Part shown: piece by piece, positions 32,628 through 43,640 of the stretch
Numbering within the stretch: position 1 is the first letter of the stretch
Layout: each line of letters begins with the position of its first letter
NCBI GenBank assembly: GCA_002470465.1
Contig: DKMD01000018.1
Span: 217,151 to 281,150 of the forward strand
Source of the DNA: Pluralibacter sp. UBA7423
GTDB lineage: Bacteria; Pseudomonadota; Gammaproteobacteria; Enterobacterales; Enterobacteriaceae
DNA length: 64,000 nucleotides
Reading direction: 5' to 3'
The notes under the pieces: model-generated
What the model was told of the DNA's origin: nothing
Database searches by the model: none
What the model saw: only the letters and a program-made list of their open reading frames with translations
Made by a program: the position numbers and the translations under genes

Positions 32628-32960
32628 ATGTTTGGTGGAAAAGGCGGTCTGGGTAACCTGATGAAACAGGCCCAGCAGATGCAAGAAAAAATGCAGAAAG
32701 CGCAGGAAGAGATCGCTCAACTGGAAGTGACCGGTGAGTCTGGCGCAGGCCTGGTGAAGGTCACCATTAACGGTGCGCACAACTGCCGTCGCGTTGAGAT
32801 TGACCCAAGCCTGCTCGAAGATGACAAAGATATGCTGGAAGATCTGGTTGCCGCCGCGTTTAACGACGCCGCGCGCCGCATCGAAGAAACCCAGAAAGAA
32901 AAAATGGCTTCTGTCTCCTCCGGGATGCAGCTGCCGCCAGGCTTTAAGATGCCGTTCTGA
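32628..32960 (+). CDS. ybaB: Nucleoid-associated protein YbaB/EbfC
   Basis: A 110-residue DNA-binding protein matching YbaB (EbfC family): helical N-terminus [22 protein letters not shown] (split by usual residues), then [21 protein letters not shown] and the end [12 protein letters not shown]. It forms a dimeric tweezer that binds DNA and bridges the nucleoid. One residue is added near the start against E. coli. It follows dnaX and is closed by its own terminator, whereas in E. coli recR follows directly. Confidence 0.96.
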   Translation: MFGGKGGLGNLMKQAQQMQEKMQKAQEEIAQLEVTGESGAGLVKVTINGAHNCRRVEIDPSLLEDDKDMLEDLVAAAFNDAARRIEETQKEKMASVSSGMQLPPGFKMPF

Positions 32961-32970
32961 TGACGGTGAA

Positions 32971-32996
32971 AGGGCGACAGAAATGTCGCCCTTTTT
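32971..32996. terminator. Terminator between ybaB and the LysR gene
   Basis: AGGGCGACA-GAAA-TGTCGCCCT with a T run to 32996 serves ybaB on the + strand. It ends 3 nt before the LysR stop at 33000 and has A residues on the other side, so it may work both ways. Confidence 0.85.
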
Positions 32997-32999
32997 GCT

Positions 33000-33905
33000 T
33001 TAGCTTTCCACTAACGCGTTATAACCTTCAGCCAGAAAATCAATCAGTGCCCGCACCGCCGGCAGTTGCCCACGGCGTGAAGGATATACAACATGAATGA
33101 TTTCTGGTTTCGCCCGCCACTCCGGCAGCAGCCGCACCAGTTTCCCGTCTCTCATCTGTTCATCCAGCATCAATAAAGGCAGCTGGACCACGCCGACTCC
33201 CGCTACGGCGGCTGCCCTCAGCGCAAGCATATCGGTGGTGATAAAACGTGGCTGATGATGAAGAGTGGCTTCCTGCCCCTCAGGCCCTGTCAAAACCCAG
33301 CGATAGTGATTTTGCGCGCGAGCCCGTGCCAGGCTCGGCCAGTGCTGCAAATCGGCAGGTGAGGCGGGCAGGCCGAAGCGGGTGACTAAATCCGGGCTGG
33401 CAACCAGGCACATATTACGCGTCGCCAGTTTACGCATAACCAGTTCGCTGTCTTCAAGGGGCAGAGGACGGACGCGAATCGCAAGGTCGATGTTCTCATT
33501 CAGGACGTCCACCCTGCGGTTGGTTTCTTCGAGCTGCACCGTTACCTTCGGATACTTCAGCATAAACTGCGCCAGCATCTCGCCCACATGGACATGCAAA
33601 AGTGCGACAGGGCAGGTCAGGCGAATCAGCCCGCAGGGTTCGGCTTGCAGGCTTTCCATGGCCTCCTGCGCGGCCTCCGCTTCGATGATCATTGCTTTGC
33701 AGTGACGATAGAACAGCTGCCCGGCATCGGTGATGGTAAAGCTGCGGGTTGAGCGCTGAATCAGGCGAGTTGCCAGCCGCTCTTCCAGCAGGGCAATACG
33801 CCGGCTGAGGCGAGATTTTGGCACCCCGATAGCCCGGCCCGCCGGCGAAAATCCGCCGTGCTCCACCACCTGCGCGAAGTACCACAAATCGTTGAGATCC
33901 TGCAT
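33000..33905 (-). CDS. LysR-family regulator
   Basis: A 301-residue LysR-type regulator. The N-terminal winged helix (residues 1-60) has VEHGGFSPAGRAIGVPKSRLSRRIALLE and the co-inducer domain covers about 90-290 (CGLIRLTCPVALL start; closing VYPSRRGQLPAVRALIDFLAEG). It belongs to the AaeR/DmlR-like group that often controls a divergent enzyme gene. It is divergent from the pirin gene with a likely LysR box between, so it probably activates the pirin-hydrolase pair. Inducer unknown. Confidence 0.87.
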   Translation of the reverse strand: MQDLNDLWYFAQVVEHGGFSPAGRAIGVPKSRLSRRIALLEERLATRLIQRSTRSFTITDAGQLFYRHCKAMIIEAEAAQEAMESLQAEPCGLIRLTCPVALLHVHVGEMLAQFMLKYPKVTVQLEETNRRVDVLNENIDLAIRVRPLPLEDSELVMRKLATRNMCLVASPDLVTRFGLPASPADLQHWPSLARARAQNHYRWVLTGPEGQEATLHHQPRFITTDMLALRAAAVAGVGVVQLPLLMLDEQMRDGKLVRLLPEWRAKPEIIHVVYPSRRGQLPAVRALIDFLAEGYNALVES

Positions 33906-33967
33906 AGGATTGTCCTGTTATTGGAACGCTGAGTTCATTTTTTCAGTCTACCGCAATCATTGTCTTG

Positions 33968-33989
33968 TCGATAAGCTTTAACGCATCGA
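33968..33989. promoter_or_regulatory. LysR-type inverted repeat before the pirin gene
   Basis: TCGAT-N12-ATCGA, containing the T-N11-A pattern typical of LysR boxes, lies in the gap between the LysR and pirin genes, 24 bp before the pirin start. Confidence 0.5.
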
Positions 33990-34012
33990 ACAACTGTGTA
34001 CCGGAGAGAAAA

Positions 34013-34882
34013 ATGAAATCAATTCTTGGCGTTTACTCAGCACCGAAATCCCATTGGGTGGGTGACGGGTTCCCGGTTCGTTCCCTGTTTTCTTATGCAA
34101 AATTTGCCCAACAGCTCAGCCCTTTTTTGCTGCTGGACTATGCCGGGCCTGCGGAATTCAAAGCGAGCAATAAAGGCCAGCGCGGGGTAGACGTTCATCC
34201 ACACCGTGGGTTTGAAACGGTGACGATCGTCTATAAAGGCGAAGTCGCGCATCGCGATTCCACCGGCAGCGGCGACGTGATTGGCCCAGGCGACGTTCAG
34301 TGGATGACCGCCGGGAGCGGAATTTTGCATGAAGAGTTTCACTCTCCGGCCTTCAGTGAAAAAGGCGGAACGCTGGAAATGGTACAGCTTTGGGTGAACC
34401 TGCCGGCGAAGAACAAATCCACCCCAGCGGCTTACCAATCGATAACCGACGGCGATATTCCGCAGGTGGCATTGCCGGATAACGCCGGTCTGGCGCGAGT
34501 GATTGCCGGTGAACTGGACGGTCATAAAGGCCCGGCGAAAACCTTCTCGCCGATGCGCATTCTTGACCTGCGCCTTAACCCCGACAGCACAACCACGCTG
34601 TCTCTGCCGGATGGCTGGAACACTGCGCTGGTGGTACTGAAAGGCACGGTGCAGGTGAATGGTCAGGAAATTGCGCGGGAAGCGCAGCTGGTCGTACTGG
34701 ATGCGAAAGGCGAAAGCGTAACGCTTGAATCCAACAACGACGCCACCGTGCTGGTGCTCAGTGGCGAACCGCTGAATGAGCCAGTGGTTGGCTATGGCCC
34801 GTTTGTGATGAACACCCGTGAGGAAATCAACCAGGCCATCGACGATTTCAATCAGGGACGATTCGGCCAGCAGGCCGGGTAA
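34013..34882 (+). CDS. Pirin-family cupin protein
   Basis: A 289-residue two-domain cupin of the pirin family. The N-terminal metal site is complete: His62 and His64 (HPHRGFET), His106 and Glu108 (LHEEFHS). Bacterial pirins such as YhhW can act as quercetin 2,3-dioxygenases, others modulate enzymes, so the reaction is open. The start at 34013 has GGAGAG upstream; the frame opens at 33965 inside the presumed LysR box. It is likely co-transcribed with the isochorismatase-like gene 58 bp downstream, across a hairpin. Confidence 0.88.
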   Translation: MKSILGVYSAPKSHWVGDGFPVRSLFSYAKFAQQLSPFLLLDYAGPAEFKASNKGQRGVDVHPHRGFETVTIVYKGEVAHRDSTGSGDVIGPGDVQWMTAGSGILHEEFHSPAFSEKGGTLEMVQLWVNLPAKNKSTPAAYQSITDGDIPQVALPDNAGLARVIAGELDGHKGPAKTFSPMRILDLRLNPDSTTTLSLPDGWNTALVVLKGTVQVNGQEIAREAQLVVLDAKGESVTLESNNDATVLVLSGEPLNEPVVGYGPFVMNTREEINQAIDDFNQGRFGQQAG

Positions 34883-34887
34883 GCGAT

Positions 34888-34917
34888 AACGGCTACCGAC
34901 CCGGTAGCCGTTCAATT
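34888..34917 (+). terminator. Hairpin between the pirin and hydrolase genes
   Basis: A 10-bp stem AACGGCTACC / GGTAGCCGTT with a 5-nt loop followed by CAATTTTAAT. It may partly end the pirin transcript. Confidence 0.6.
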
Positions 34918-34940
34918 TTAATCAGTCGGAGAACACAATC

Positions 34941-35618
34941 ATGACCCCTGCAAATTTTAATGGCCAAAAGCCAATGATCGACCCGAACGATGCGGTGCTG
35001 TTGCTTATCGATCACCAGAGCGGTTTGTTCCAGCTTGTCCACGATATGCCAATGACCACGCTGCGTACTCACGCCACGGTGCTCGCCAAAATGGCGACTC
35101 TGGCCAATATCCCGGTTATTACCACCGCCTCTGTACCCCAGGGGCCGAACGGGCCGCTGATCCCAGAGATCCACAAATATGCGCCGCATGCGCAGTACGT
35201 GCCGCGCAAAGGTGAGATAAACGCCTGGGATAACCCTGAATTCGTCGCTGCGGTGAAAGCCACCGGACGTAAGACGATCATTATTGCCGGTACCGTCACC
35301 AGTGTTTGTATGGCGTTCCCGGCCATCAGCGCGGTGGCTGACGGCTTTAAAGTTTTCGCGGTGATTGATGCGTCCGGGACGTATTCCAAAATGGCCGAGG
35401 AAATCAGCCTGGCGCGCGTGGTGCAGGCGGGGGTTGTGCCGCTGGATATGGCTGCCGTCGTGGCGGAAATTCAGCACACCTGGAACCGTGATGATGCGAT
35501 GGAATGGGCAAACCTGTGGTCAGGCGTATTCACCGAATATCCGCTGTTGATGGAAAGCTATCAGAAGGCGCAAGAGGTGGTGACGAATCAGGAAACACTG
35601 GATTCGCAGCGTACCTGA
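34941..35618 (+). CDS. Isochorismatase-family hydrolase (YcaC-like)
   Basis: A 225-residue cysteine hydrolase with the catalytic set of the isochorismatase-like fold: Asp24 ([10 protein letters not shown]), Lys90 (PRKGEINAW) and Cys123 ([10 protein letters not shown]). The long C-terminus with [10 protein letters not shown] is typical of the YcaC-like group with no settled substrate. GGAG precedes the ATG. It follows a pirin and a LysR regulator in a small cassette placed between ybaB and recR. Confidence 0.88.
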   Translation: MTPANFNGQKPMIDPNDAVLLLIDHQSGLFQLVHDMPMTTLRTHATVLAKMATLANIPVITTASVPQGPNGPLIPEIHKYAPHAQYVPRKGEINAWDNPEFVAAVKATGRKTIIIAGTVTSVCMAFPAISAVADGFKVFAVIDASGTYSKMAEEISLARVVQAGVVPLDMAAVVAEIQHTWNRDDAMEWANLWSGVFTEYPLLMESYQKAQEVVTNQETLDSQRT

Positions 35619-35722
35619 GTCATCTTCTCTGCGCGAGCGATGGCGTAGAAGAATCTTTTCCTATGCCCGTCGCGGGGGCTAGTGTTAGGCTATGCCCCAT
35701 TCTTTTTCCAGAAGTCTGAGTG

Positions 35723-36328
35723 ATGCAAACCAGTCCTTTACTTACCACCCTTATGGAAGCGCTGCGCTGTCTGCCGGGCGTTGGCCCGAAGTCGGCGCAG
35801 CGTATGGCGTTCACCCTGCTGCAGCGCGATCGCAGCGGCGGGATGCGCCTGGCGCAGGCGTTGACCCGGGCGATGTCTGAAATCGGCCACTGTGCCGATT
35901 GCCGGACGTTCACCGAGCAGGACGTGTGCAACATCTGTTCGAACCCGCGTCGTCAGGAAAACGGCCAGATTTGCGTGGTGGAGAGCCCGGCGGACATCTA
36001 CGCCATTGAACAAACCGGGCAGTTCTCCGGCCGCTACTTCGTGCTGATGGGACATCTGTCGCCGCTCGACGGCATCGGGCCGGATGATATCGGCCTCGAC
36101 CGCCTTGAGCAGCGCTTAAGCAGCGAGCAGATGAAGGAAGTGATCCTCGCCACCAACCCGACGGTGGAAGGAGAAGCGACCGCCAACTACATCGCTGAGC
36201 TCTGCGGACAATATGGCGTTGAAGCCAGCCGTATCGCCCACGGCGTGCCGGTCGGCGGCGAGCTGGAAATGGTTGATGGCACCACGCTGTCGCACTCTCT
36301 TGCCGGGCGTCACAAAATTCGTTTTTAA
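35723..36328 (+). CDS. recR: Recombination protein RecR
   Basis: A 201-residue RecFOR-pathway protein, the E. coli length. Helix-hairpin-helix [13 protein letters not shown] (17-29), zinc-finger cysteines Cys57, Cys60, Cys69 and Cys72, and the Toprim domain (about 80-175, [11 protein letters not shown]). With RecO it loads RecA at gaps. I use ATG 35723; GTG at 35720 is in frame. In E. coli it is coupled to ybaB; here the gene stands alone behind an inserted cassette and so needs its own promoter. Confidence 0.95.
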   Translation: MQTSPLLTTLMEALRCLPGVGPKSAQRMAFTLLQRDRSGGMRLAQALTRAMSEIGHCADCRTFTEQDVCNICSNPRRQENGQICVVESPADIYAIEQTGQFSGRYFVLMGHLSPLDGIGPDDIGLDRLEQRLSSEQMKEVILATNPTVEGEATANYIAELCGQYGVEASRIAHGVPVGGELEMVDGTTLSHSLAGRHKIRF

Positions 36329-36356
36329 CAGGCGCGAGGAGATTTATCTCCCCGTG

Positions 36357-36385
36357 CTTGAAAATGTCCCCACCCAACCCCATCT
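36357..36385 (+). promoter_or_regulatory. Sigma-32 heat-shock promoter of htpG
   Basis: CTTGAAA (36357-36363), a 14-bp spacer and CCCCATCT (36378-36385) fit the sigma-32 consensus almost perfectly. The ATG of htpG is 55 bp further on. Confidence 0.9.
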
Positions 36386-36439
36386 CCCCCTCAACGCTTT
36401 TTTACTCTGTTGTTTAATTTGGCATTGAGGAATTTTCCG

Positions 36440-38314
36440 ATGAAAGGACAAGAAACCCGCGGTTTCCAGTCAGAAGTGAAGCAGCTGCTGCACCTGATGA
36501 TCCATTCTCTCTATTCAAATAAAGAAATTTTCCTGCGCGAGCTGATTTCCAACGCCTCCGATGCGGCGGACAAGCTGCGCTTCCGTGCGCTGTCTGACGC
36601 CTCCCTGTACGAAGGTGACGGCGACCTGCGCGTGCGCGTGTCGTTTGATAAAGAAAAACGCACCCTGACCATCGCCGACAACGGTATCGGCATGAACCGT
36701 GACGAGGTGGTCGATCACCTGGGGACCATTGCTAAATCCGGCACCAAAGCCTTCCTGCAATCCATGGGCTCCGACCAGGCGAAAGACAGCCAGCTGATTG
36801 GTCAGTTCGGCGTCGGCTTCTATTCCGCGTTCATCGTGGCGGACAAAGTCACCGTTCGCACCCGCGCGGCGGGCGACAGCGCTGAAAACGGCGTGTTCTG
36901 GGAATCTGAAGGCGAAGGTGAATACACCGTAGCCGATATCACCAAAGCCGATCGCGGCACCGAGATCACTCTGCATCTGCGCGAAGGCGAAGACGATTTC
37001 CTGAATGACTGGCGCGTGCGCTCGATCATCAGCAAATATTCCGATCATATCGCGCTGCCGGTTGAAATTGAGAAAACCGAAGACGTTGACGGCGAAACCG
37101 TTGTCTCCTGGGAGAAAATTAACAAGGCCCAGGCGCTTTGGACCCGCAGCAAGTCTGAAATCAAAGACGAAGAGTACAACGAATTCTATAAGCACATTGC
37201 CCACGACTTTACCGACCCGCTGGCCTGGAGCCACAACCGCGTCGAAGGTAAACAGGAGTATACCAGCCTGCTGTATATCCCGGCGCAGGCACCGTGGGAC
37301 ATGTGGAACCGCGATCACAAGCATGGCCTGAAGCTGTACGTGCAGCGCGTATTCATCATGGATGAAGCGGAGCAGTTCATGCCGAACTACCTGCGCTTTG
37401 TGCGTGGCCTCGTGGATTCCAACGATCTGCCGCTGAACGTTTCACGCGAAATCCTTCAGGACAGCAGCGTGACCCGCAATTTGCGCAATGCGCTCAGCAA
37501 ACGCGCGCTGCAGATGCTGGAAAAACTGGCAAAAGACGACGCGGAAAAATACCAGACCTTCTGGAAACAGTTCGGCCTCGTGCTGAAAGAGGGCCCGGCG
37601 GAAGACAGCGCTAACCAGCAGACCATCGCTAAGCTGCTGCGCTTTGCTTCCACACATAACGATTCTTCTGAGCAGACCGTATCGCTGGAAGAGTACGTGG
37701 CGCGCATGAAGGAAGGGCAGGAGAAGATCTACTACATCACCGCGGACAGCTACGCGGCGGCGAAGAGCAGCCCGCATCTGGAGCTGCTGCGTAAGAAAGG
37801 CATCGAAGTGCTGCTGCTTTCTGACCGCATCGACGAGTGGATGATGAGTTATCTCACCGAGTTCGACGGCAAACCGTTCCAGTCCGTCGCGAAAACCGAC
37901 GAGTCGCTGGATAAGCTCGCCGATGAAGTGGATGAATCCACCAAAGAAGCGGAAAAAGCGCTGACGCCGTTTATCGAGCGTGTGAAAACCCTGCTGGGTG
38001 AGCGCGTGAAAGAGGTTCGTCTGACGCATCGCCTGACCGACACGCCGGCCATCGTCACCACCGAAGCGGACGAAATGAGCACTCAGATGGCGAAGCTGTT
38101 TGCCGCCGCGGGCCAGAGCGTTCCGGAAGTGAAGTACATCTTCGAGTTGAACCCGGATCATACGCTGGTAAAACGCGCGGCCGATACCCAGGACGATGCA
38201 CAGTTTGGCGAATGGGTTGAGCTGCTGCTGGACCAGGCGCTGTTCGCCGAGCGCGGCACGCTGGAAGATCCTAACCTGTTTATCAAACGCATGAACCAGC
38301 TGCTGGTTTCCTGA
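36440..38314 (+). CDS. htpG: Hsp90 chaperone HtpG
   Basis: A 624-residue Hsp90, same length as E. coli HtpG. The N-terminal GHKL ATPase has the ATP-lid glutamate in [17 protein letters not shown] (about 84-89) and [11 protein letters not shown]. The middle and C-terminal dimer domains follow. It remodels client proteins with DnaK. The start at 36440 has GAGG upstream; the frame opens earlier at 36410. It follows a sigma-32 promoter, so it is heat induced. Confidence 0.97.
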   Translation: MKGQETRGFQSEVKQLLHLMIHSLYSNKEIFLRELISNASDAADKLRFRALSDASLYEGDGDLRVRVSFDKEKRTLTIADNGIGMNRDEVVDHLGTIAKSGTKAFLQSMGSDQAKDSQLIGQFGVGFYSAFIVADKVTVRTRAAGDSAENGVFWESEGEGEYTVADITKADRGTEITLHLREGEDDFLNDWRVRSIISKYSDHIALPVEIEKTEDVDGETVVSWEKINKAQALWTRSKSEIKDEEYNEFYKHIAHDFTDPLAWSHNRVEGKQEYTSLLYIPAQAPWDMWNRDHKHGLKLYVQRVFIMDEAEQFMPNYLRFVRGLVDSNDLPLNVSREILQDSSVTRNLRNALSKRALQMLEKLAKDDAEKYQTFWKQFGLVLKEGPAEDSANQQTIAKLLRFASTHNDSSEQTVSLEEYVARMKEGQEKIYYITADSYAAAKSSPHLELLRKKGIEVLLLSDRIDEWMMSYLTEFDGKPFQSVAKTDESLDKLADEVDESTKEAEKALTPFIERVKTLLGERVKEVRLTHRLTDTPAIVTTEADEMSTQMAKLFAAAGQSVPEVKYIFELNPDHTLVKRAADTQDDAQFGEWVELLLDQALFAERGTLEDPNLFIKRMNQLLVS

Positions 38315-38327
38315 TAGTCCTGTGATT

Positions 38328-38366
38328 ATGCCGGATGCGGCTTACGCCGCATCCGGCATTTTCTTT
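38328..38366. repeat. REP hairpin/terminator after htpG
   Basis: ATGCCGGATGCGGC-TTAC-GCCGCATCCGGCAT followed by TTTTCTTT: a perfect 14-bp REP stem with a U-rich tail, so it can both end the htpG transcript and protect it. Confidence 0.85.
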
Positions 38367-38469
38367 GCCAAATCACCGGCGCTGTAGTATTTCCCTCTCG
38401 TTAACCGTTTCAGCCGTCCCGCCTTCCTTGAGCGAGCCGCCGTCTGGTGGTATCGTTTAGCGCTTTTGA

Positions 38470-39147
<678 letters not shown>

Positions 39148-39157
39148 TACCGCGGTC

Positions 39158-39235
39158 ATTGCCGGGTGGCGCAAGCTTACCCGGCCTGCGATGCATTTGT
39201 AGGCCAGGTAAGGCATTAGCCGCCACCTGGCAATC
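39158..39235. repeat. BIME (paired REP) between adk and hemH
   Basis: Two inverted REP-like units: TTGCCGGGTGGCGCAAGC...CCCGGCC and GTAGGCCAGGTAAGGC...CCACCTGGCAA. E. coli has such elements at this place too. Confidence 0.75.
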
Positions 39236-39338
39236 AGCGCCATCAGGCAACCTTCGCTGGCACCTCTCACAGCAATTAGTTCTTCTTTCTCCCTTTTCCG
39301 TTACAATTATCAGCCATTTACCCAGTTAAGAGGCGGTA

Positions 39339-40301
39339 ATGCGTCAGACGAAAACCGGTATTCTGTTAGCGAACCTCGGCACGCCCGATGCGCCCACCCC
39401 CGAAGCGGTCAAACGCTATCTGCGTCAGTTCCTGAGCGATTCCCGCGTTGTGGATACGCCGCGTGCGCTGTGGTGGCCGCTGCTGCGTGGCGTTATTCTG
39501 CCTCTGCGTTCCCCGCGAGTGGCAAAACTCTATCAGTCCGTGTGGATGGAAGAGGGCTCGCCGCTGATGGTCTACAGCCGTCGTCAGCAGGCCGCGCTGG
39601 CGAAGCGCCTGCCGGAAGTACCCGTGGCGCTGGGTATGAGCTATGGTTCGCCATCGCTGGAAAGCGCTGTGGAAGAGCTGCTGGCACAGGATGTGGACCA
39701 TATCGTCGTGCTGCCGCTCTATCCGCAGTACTCCTGCTCAACGGTTGCTGCGGTGTGGGATGAACTGGCGCGTATCCTCGCGACCCGTCGCCGCATTCCG
39801 GGTGTCTCCTTTATCCGCGATTATGCCGACGACAGCGACTATATTCAGGCGCTGGTCAGCAGCGTGAGAGCTTCGTTTGCCGAACATGGCGAGCCGGACG
39901 TGCTGCTGCTCTCTTATCATGGTATACCGCAGCGCTACGCGGACGAGGGCGATGACTATCCGCAGCGCTGCCGTGACACGACTCGCGAGCTGGTGTCGGC
40001 GCTTGGCATTTCCCACGACAAAGTGATGATGACGTTCCAGTCGCGCTTTGGCCGTGAGCCATGGCTCACGCCGTACACCGATGAAACCCTGAAGATGCTT
40101 GGCGAAAAAGGTGTAAAGCACGTGCAGGTGATGTGCCCGGGCTTTTCGGCGGACTGCCTGGAAACGCTGGAAGAGATTGCCGTACAGAATAAAGAGTTCT
40201 TCCTCGAAGCGGGCGGCAAAAAGTATGAATACATTCCAGCGCTCAATGCGAATGCTGAACATATCGAGATGATGGTGAACCTCACCGCACCGTATCGCTA
40301 A
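39339..40301 (+). CDS. hemH: Ferrochelatase
   Basis: A 320-residue ferrochelatase that inserts iron into protoporphyrin IX, the last step of heme synthesis; E. coli HemH is the same length. The catalytic His is in [12 protein letters not shown] and the conserved Glu in [16 protein letters not shown]. Start segment [16 protein letters not shown] is typical. Membrane-associated. It links functionally with the heme-uptake operon at 51-58 kb, but the two are separate. Confidence 0.96.
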   Translation: MRQTKTGILLANLGTPDAPTPEAVKRYLRQFLSDSRVVDTPRALWWPLLRGVILPLRSPRVAKLYQSVWMEEGSPLMVYSRRQQAALAKRLPEVPVALGMSYGSPSLESAVEELLAQDVDHIVVLPLYPQYSCSTVAAVWDELARILATRRRIPGVSFIRDYADDSDYIQALVSSVRASFAEHGEPDVLLLSYHGIPQRYADEGDDYPQRCRDTTRELVSALGISHDKVMMTFQSRFGREPWLTPYTDETLKMLGEKGVKHVQVMCPGFSADCLETLEEIAVQNKEFFLEAGGKKYEYIPALNANAEHIEMMVNLTAPYR

Positions 40302-40376
40302 ACGCGCGGGAAGCAGCGAATAAGCGGGGAATATGCTACTATTCTTCGCTTATTCTCAGCCATTCGATCGCAGCCC

Positions 40377-41681
40377 ATGAAATTTCCCGGTAAACGCAAA
40401 TCCAAACACTATTTCCCCGTTAACGCCCGCGACCCGCTGTTACAGCAAATTCAGCCCGAAGCCGAAACCGGCACCTCCTGGGTGGTGGGTATCGATCAGA
40501 CGCTGGTGGATATTGAAGCCAGGGTAGACGATGCATTTGTCGCCCGCTACGGCCTGAGCAGCGGCCATTCTCTGGTGATCGAGGACGATGTGGCGGAAGC
40601 GCTTTATCAGGAGCTGGTGCGCGAGAATCTGATCACCCATCAGTTTGCCGGCGGTACCATCGGTAACACCATGCACAACTACTCCGTTTTGGCAGATGAC
40701 CGCTCGGTGCTGCTAGGTGTAATGTGCAGCAACATCGAAATCGGCGGCTATGCCTACCGCTACCTCTGCAATACCTCCAGCCGTACCGACCTGAACTATC
40801 TGCAGGGCGTAAACGGCCCGATTGGCCGCTGCTTCACCCTTATCAGCGACAGCGGCGAGCGCACCTTTGCCATCAGTCCTGGCCACATGAACCGGCTGCG
40901 TGCCGACAGCATTCCGGAAGAGGTCATTGCCGGGGCTTCTGCGCTGGTGCTCACATCCTACCTCGTGCGCTGTAAGCCGGGTGAACCGATGCCGGAAGCA
41001 ACCATGAAGGCCATCGAATACGCCAAAAAGCATGACGTGCCGGTGGTGCTGACGCTCGGGACGAAATTTGTCATCGCCGATAATCCTGAGTGGTGGCAGG
41101 CCTTTCTGAAAGAGCACGTGTCGATTCTGGCGATGAACGAAGAAGAGGCCGAGGCGCTTACCGGCATTGCCGACCCGCTACTGGCCTCCGATAAGGCGCT
41201 GGACTGGGTTGACCTGGTTTTATGTACCGCAGGACCGGTTGGCCTGTATATGGCAGGCTTTACGGAAGAAGAGAAGAAGCGCCTGACGCAGCATCCGCTG
41301 CTGCCGGGGGCGATTGCCGAATTTAACCAGTACGAATTCAGCCGCGCGATGCGCTACAAAGACTGCCAGAATCCGCTGCGTATTTACTCGCACATTGCGC
41401 CGTACATGGGCGGCCCTGAGAAAATCATGAACACCAACGGCGCAGGCGACGGTGCGCTGGCGGCGCTCCTGCACGATATTACGGCAAATAATTATCACCG
41501 TAACAACGTGCCGAATTCCAGCAAGCACGCGTTTACCTGGCTGACCTATTCATCACTGGCGCAGGTGTGTAAGTATGCCAACCGCGTGAGCTATCAGGTG
41601 CTGAACCAGCATTCACCGCGCCTGACGCGTGGCCTGCCGGAGCGGGAAGACAGCCTGGAAGAAGCTTACTGGGATCGATAA
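40377..41681 (+). CDS. gsk: Inosine-guanosine kinase
   Basis: A 434-residue PfkB-family kinase that phosphorylates guanosine and inosine in nucleoside salvage. The PfkB signature with catalytic Asp is NTNGAGDGALAALLHD (near residues 350-365). The N-terminal KFPGKRKSKHYFPVNARDPL and length match E. coli Gsk. It converges with ybaL, with a REP element between. Confidence 0.95.
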   Translation: MKFPGKRKSKHYFPVNARDPLLQQIQPEAETGTSWVVGIDQTLVDIEARVDDAFVARYGLSSGHSLVIEDDVAEALYQELVRENLITHQFAGGTIGNTMHNYSVLADDRSVLLGVMCSNIEIGGYAYRYLCNTSSRTDLNYLQGVNGPIGRCFTLISDSGERTFAISPGHMNRLRADSIPEEVIAGASALVLTSYLVRCKPGEPMPEATMKAIEYAKKHDVPVVLTLGTKFVIADNPEWWQAFLKEHVSILAMNEEEAEALTGIADPLLASDKALDWVDLVLCTAGPVGLYMAGFTEEEKKRLTQHPLLPGAIAEFNQYEFSRAMRYKDCQNPLRIYSHIAPYMGGPEKIMNTNGAGDGALAALLHDITANNYHRNNVPNSSKHAFTWLTYSSLAQVCKYANRVSYQVLNQHSPRLTRGLPEREDSLEEAYWDR

Positions 41682-41689
41682 GATTTCTC

Positions 41690-41758
41690 CGGCGGCGCTC
41701 TGCTGGCCGGGGCTACGGTTTTTCGTAGGCCTGCTAAGCGGAGCGCCAGCAGGCAATG
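41690..41758. repeat. REP element between gsk and ybaL
   Basis: Inverted repeat with arms GGCGCTCTGCTGGCC and GCCAGCAG, plus GTAGGCCTGCTAAGCGGAGC, a typical REP-type sequence in a 81-bp convergent gap. Confidence 0.65.
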
Positions 41759-41762
41759 TGAA

Positions 41763-43439
41763 TTATCCTGTCACCGCTTCGTCCACCGGCGGGCTTTCCA
41801 GCAGCGTCAGCATCGTATTGGCAATCTCACGTTCGCCCATTACCACCTTATTCGCGCCGCGTTCGGTGATGTACTCCACCTCATCGTCGTAATGCGCACG
41901 GGCGATAATCTCGATATTTGGGCATTTCTCGCGAGCGGAGGCGACAATTTCCCCGGCTTCGTAGCCATTCGGGATGGTCAGCAGCAGCCAGCGGGCGCAG
42001 TCGAGGTGCGCCAGGTTCATGATCTCTTCGCTTGCCGCGTTCCCCAGCACCGCACGGATGCCGCGCTCTCGCAGCTCGTCCACGCGCGTACGTGAGGTTT
42101 CAATGACCACCAGCGGGATACCCTGCGCCATCAGCTTCTCACCAAGCAGGCTGCCGACGCGGCCATAACCGACCAGCAGCGCGTGATTGCAGATATCCAC
42201 CGGAATTTGCTTCTCATCTTCCAGCGCTTCTTCCAGCGTTTGTTCCTCAAGGGTTTCGGTTTTATTGAGGTATTTTTCCAGCACCGCAAACAGTATCGGG
42301 TTGAGCATAATTGACAGGATCGCACCCGCCAGCACCAGATTCTGTCCGGCCTGCGGCAGCAGATCCAGCGCGATGCCAAGCCCGGCCAGGATAAAGGCAA
42401 ACTCACCAATCTGCGCAAGGCTTGCGGCAATGGTCAGCGCGGTACGTTGGGAGTGGCCGAACAGGCGCACCAGAATAAAGGCGGCAAGAGATTTACCGAA
42501 GATGATGATTGCCAGCGTGCCGAGTACCGCCATCGGCTGGTTAACCAGCACCATCGGATCGAACAGCATGCCGACTGAAACAAAGAACAGTACCGCGAAG
42601 GCATCGCGCAGCGGCAGCGTGTCGTGGGCGGCACGGTGGCTCAGTTCGGATTCATTCAGCACCATTCCGGCGAAGAATGCGCCGAGCGCGAAGGAAACGT
42701 CAAACAGTTCGACAGCACCGAAAGCGATGCCCAGCGCCAGCGCCAGCACGGAAAGGGTGAACAGCTCGCGGGAGCCGGTAGCAGCGCTCCGTGCCATGAT
42801 CCACGGCACCAGGCGGCGACCCACCAGCAGCATTACGGCGATAAACGCAATGACTTTACCGATTGTCAGGCCTAAATCGAGGGCGAGCGTGGCAAAGCCC
42901 ACGTCGCCCTGTTCCATCATGCTGGCGATGGCCGGCAGCATGACCAGCGTCAGCACCATCACCAGATCTTCCACGATCAGCCAGCCGATAGCGATTTGCC
43001 CTCGCTGACTGTCTATCAGCTGCCTCTCCTCAAGCGCACGCAGCAGCACCACGGTACTGGCGGTTGAGAGACACAGTCCAAAGACGATGCCGGTCATCAG
43101 CGACCAGCCTAATCCCGCTGCAAGCGCCATACCCAGCAACGTTGCCACCGCAATCTGGGCAATTGCGCCGGGAATGGCGATGGCCTTTACCGCCATCAAA
43201 TCCTTCAGAGAGAAGTGCAGGCCGACGCCGAACATCAGCAGGATGACGCCGAGCTCTGCCAGCTCCGGCGCCAGTTTGGTATCGGCTACAAAGCCTGGAG
43301 TAAACGGCCCTGACAGCACACCGGCTAACAAATAACCCACCAGAGGTGAAATGCGCAGTTTGTTGGCAATCATGCCGAAGATAAAGGCGAGGACAAGCCC
43401 CCCTACAATGGTGGTGATTAGCGGTGTGGCGTGGTGCAT
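41763..43439 (-). CDS. ybaL: CPA2 cation/proton antiporter YbaL
   Basis: A 558-residue inner-membrane protein, the length of E. coli YbaL (KefC-like). About twelve membrane segments (1-390), then a TrkA-N/RCK nucleotide-binding domain starting at VGYGRVGSLLGEKL (about 420) and a short C-terminus. It is probably a monovalent cation/proton antiporter; its substrate in cells is not fixed. The start at 43439 has AGGAG upstream; the frame opens at 43487. Confidence 0.93.
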   Translation of the reverse strand: MHHATPLITTIVGGLVLAFIFGMIANKLRISPLVGYLLAGVLSGPFTPGFVADTKLAPELAELGVILLMFGVGLHFSLKDLMAVKAIAIPGAIAQIAVATLLGMALAAGLGWSLMTGIVFGLCLSTASTVVLLRALEERQLIDSQRGQIAIGWLIVEDLVMVLTLVMLPAIASMMEQGDVGFATLALDLGLTIGKVIAFIAVMLLVGRRLVPWIMARSAATGSRELFTLSVLALALGIAFGAVELFDVSFALGAFFAGMVLNESELSHRAAHDTLPLRDAFAVLFFVSVGMLFDPMVLVNQPMAVLGTLAIIIFGKSLAAFILVRLFGHSQRTALTIAASLAQIGEFAFILAGLGIALDLLPQAGQNLVLAGAILSIMLNPILFAVLEKYLNKTETLEEQTLEEALEDEKQIPVDICNHALLVGYGRVGSLLGEKLMAQGIPLVVIETSRTRVDELRERGIRAVLGNAASEEIMNLAHLDCARWLLLTIPNGYEAGEIVASAREKCPNIEIIARAHYDDEVEYITERGANKVVMGEREIANTMLTLLESPPVDEAVTG

Positions 43440-43640
43440 TCCGTCTCCTTTCGTGGCTGGTAGATCCATTTCTGGCGAAAACGCCAAAAAACCAGGTAAT
43501 AGTTTATGACAATTCTCAGCAATCTGTTTATGAATAACTGTGGAATTTTGAAGAAAAACAGAATTAAAGAGGAAAAACGCACAGATGGGAAAAAGAGAGA
43601 CTATTAATGGCCGGGAATGCTGATAAAACGTAGGTAAATA

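Noticed and set aside
39158..39235. REP units between adk and hemH considered as a rho-independent terminator
   Set aside because: No U tract follows either hairpin, so I list it only as a repeat.
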